Shown piece after piece: positions 4,176 to 5,705 of a stretch of DNA of 5,705 bases (position 1 is the first letter of the stretch; every line of letters begins with the position of its first letter). The notes beneath the pieces were generated by a model. The model was not told the DNA's origin. It saw only the letters and a list, made by a program, of their open reading frames with translations, and ran no database searches. The DNA lies in the NCBI GenBank assembly GCA_024635815.1, contig JAGXIG010000088.1:1-5705 (forward strand), written 5' to 3'. The stretch comes from Salegentibacter sp. GTDB taxonomy: Bacteria; Bacteroidota; Bacteroidia; Flavobacteriales; Flavobacteriaceae. Both the position numbers and the translations under genes were made by a program.

Positions 4176-5705
4176 ATGAAAAACCTTAAGCACCTCAATA
4201 AATATTTCCTGAAGTATAAATGGAAATTATTAATTGGTCTCGTAATAACCATAGTTGCCCGTATTTTCGCACTGTATTATATTCCACTTATTGGTGATTC
4301 TACTGATGCGATAGAACAATATATAAATGGCGAAATAAGTACAATGGAAGTACTCCAAACCGAACTCGCTATAAACATCGCATTAATAATAGGAGCTACT
4401 TTAGTCGCAGCATTCCTTACTTTTTTAATGCGACAAACCTTTATTGTGGTTTCCCGCTATATTGAATTTGATCTTAAAAACGAAATCTACCAGCATTACC
4501 AGGATCTTTCACTTAATTTTTATAAAAAGAACCGTACCGGGGATTTGATGAACCGAATTAGTGAGGACGTAAGTAAAGTGCGAATGTACCTTGGGCCGGC
4601 CATTATGTATACGGTCACCACATTTACTTCTACTGTTGTTGTTTTAATTTTTATGGTTCAGGCAGCGCCAGAGCTCACTTTATATACGGTAGCACCACTC
4701 CCCGTTTTGGCATTTTCTATTTATAAAATAAGTGTTGCGATTCATAAACGCAGTACCGTGGTGCAGCAATACCTTTCCAGGCTCAATACTTTTACACAGG
4801 AAAGCTTTAGTGGAATAGCCGTGATAAAATCTTACGGGATGGAAAATCAGATCAATTATAATTTTGTGGACCTGGCCAACGGAAGCCGGGACAAAAATAT
4901 TGACCTGGTAAAAGTTCAGGCCTTTTTCTTTCCGCTTATGGTATTACTAATAGGAATTAGTAATGTGCTGGTAATTTATGTTGGAGGTAACCAGTATATA
5001 AATGGTGAAATTGAAAATATTGGGGTTATTGTTGAATTTCTCCTTTATGTAAATATGCTTACCTGGCCCATCGCCTCTATTGGTTGGGTGACTTCTTTGG
5101 TGCAACAAGCTGATGCTTCTCAGGAACGCATCAATGAATTTTTAAAGGAAGCTCCTGAAATCACCAACAAGAAAGAAACACCTGATGAAGTTCACAGAAG
5201 TATTGCCTTTAAAAATGTGAGTTTCACTTACGATGATACCAATATCACCGCCCTCAAAAATGTTTCTTTTGAAGTAAGTAGCGGGGAAACCCTTGCTATT
5301 ATTGGGAAAACCGGTGCAGGAAAATCTACTATTCTCGAGCTTATTGGCCGTTTGTATGATGTGCCAGAAGGGGAAATTTGTATAGACAGGAAGAATATTC
5401 AAAATCTAAACCTGGATAGCCTAAGAAACAGCATTGGTTACGTTCCGCAGGATGCCTTTTTATTTAGCGATTCAATTAAAAACAATATCAAGTTCGGAAA
5501 AACCGATGCCAGCGACGAGGAGATTTTTGAAGCCGCTAAAAATGCTTCGGTCCATAAAAACATCGTTGGGTTCAGCAAAGGTTATGACACCGTGCTGGGA
5601 GAACGCGGCATCACACTTTCCGGCGGACAAAAGCAAAGGGTTTCTATTGCACGAGCCATTATTCACGATCCAAAGATCTTGTTATTTGACGATTGTCTTT
5701 CAGCC
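4176..5705 (+). CDS. ABC exporter half-transporter, permease-ATPase fusion (3' end cut by window edge)
   Basis: An open frame of 510 codons encodes a type IV ABC exporter subunit of the MdlA/MdlB/MsbA-like group. Six membrane helices are visible at about 18-38, 64-88, 143-162, 167-186, 249-270 and 282-304. The ATPase domain starts near 345: A-loop Tyr352 (FTY), Walker A GKTGAGKST at 377-385 with K383, Q-loop VPQD with Q425, signature LSGGQKQR at 481-488, and Walker B ILLFDD at 501-506. D506 replaces the usual catalytic Glu, as in the degenerate half of heterodimeric exporters such as TM287 or BmrC, so a partner gene is expected. About 75-90 residues, including the H-loop, lie outside. Substrate is unknown; lipids or drugs are typical. 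The ATG at 4176 lies just before the first membrane helix. The gene is divergent from leucine dehydrogenase and not obviously linked to it. Confidence 0.93.
   Translation, partial: MKNLKHLNKYFLKYKWKLLIGLVITIVARIFALYYIPLIGDSTDAIEQYINGEISTMEVLQTELAINIALIIGATLVAAFLTFLMRQTFIVVSRYIEFDLKNEIYQHYQDLSLNFYKKNRTGDLMNRISEDVSKVRMYLGPAIMYTVTTFTSTVVVLIFMVQAAPELTLYTVAPLPVLAFSIYKISVAIHKRSTVVQQYLSRLNTFTQESFSGIAVIKSYGMENQINYNFVDLANGSRDKNIDLVKVQAFFFPLMVLLIGISNVLVIYVGGNQYINGEIENIGVIVEFLLYVNMLTWPIASIGWVTSLVQQADASQERINEFLKEAPEITNKKETPDEVHRSIAFKNVSFTYDDTNITALKNVSFEVSSGETLAIIGKTGAGKSTILELIGRLYDVPEGEICIDRKNIQNLNLDSLRNSIGYVPQDAFLFSDSIKNNIKFGKTDASDEEIFEAAKNASVHKNIVGFSKGYDTVLGERGITLSGGQKQRVSIARAIIHDPKILLFDDCLSA

Noticed and set aside
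5142..5666. Minus-strand open frames opposite the ABC exporter
   Set aside because: They are antisense to the ATPase domain (Walker A to signature) and encode no recognisable protein.
1..5705. CRISPR array, tRNA or rRNA gene, prophage or toxin-antitoxin pair
   Set aside because: No regularly spaced repeats, cloverleaf, rRNA motifs or suitable small gene pairs were seen on either strand.

Overview
The window looks like chromosome of a low-GC marine or soil flavobacterium (Bacteroidota, Flavobacteriaceae). Three things point there: AT-rich intergenic DNA, -7 promoter boxes of the TAnnTTTG type (TATTTTTG twice), and Bacteroidota-style proteins (an unusually long NusB, a DUF1573 lipoprotein with an acidic stretch after its lipid cysteine). 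Genus cannot be fixed from the sequence.

Layout. Positions 1 to about 883 hold the left part of an IS110-family element on the minus strand: the first 223 codons of a DEDD transposase (1..671, running off the window) and its non-coding left end (672..883). From 890 to 1003 lies a short remnant with REP-like dyads, followed by a strong minus-strand terminator (1003..1039). Then comes the minus-strand set nusB > DUF1573 lipoprotein > yajC (2852 down to 1066), packed with gaps of 47 and 3 bases and read as one operon. Upstream of it, also on the minus strand, is leucine dehydrogenase (4038..2935), separated from nusB by a 26-base perfect palindrome. A 137-base divergent intergenic region separates it from a plus-strand ABC exporter half-transporter (4176..5705, truncated by the window edge).

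How they work together. nusB (transcription antitermination), the DUF1573 lipoprotein and yajC (Sec accessory) are housekeeping envelope and gene-expression genes. Leucine dehydrogenase starts branched-chain amino-acid breakdown. The ABC protein has Asp where the catalytic Glu of Walker B normally sits, which suggests one half of a heterodimeric exporter.

The most interesting signal is the left end of the IS110 element. It can be read as a complete bridge RNA (seekRNA): a promoter, then two consecutive stem-loops in the target-loop/donor-loop order. Short guide segments in them match the left junction of the element and a predicted palindromic REP-type target (ATCCTGAA...TTCAGGAT), with a proposed TC core. 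The stems are seen directly; the guide assignments are inference, and they predict the sequence at the unseen right end.
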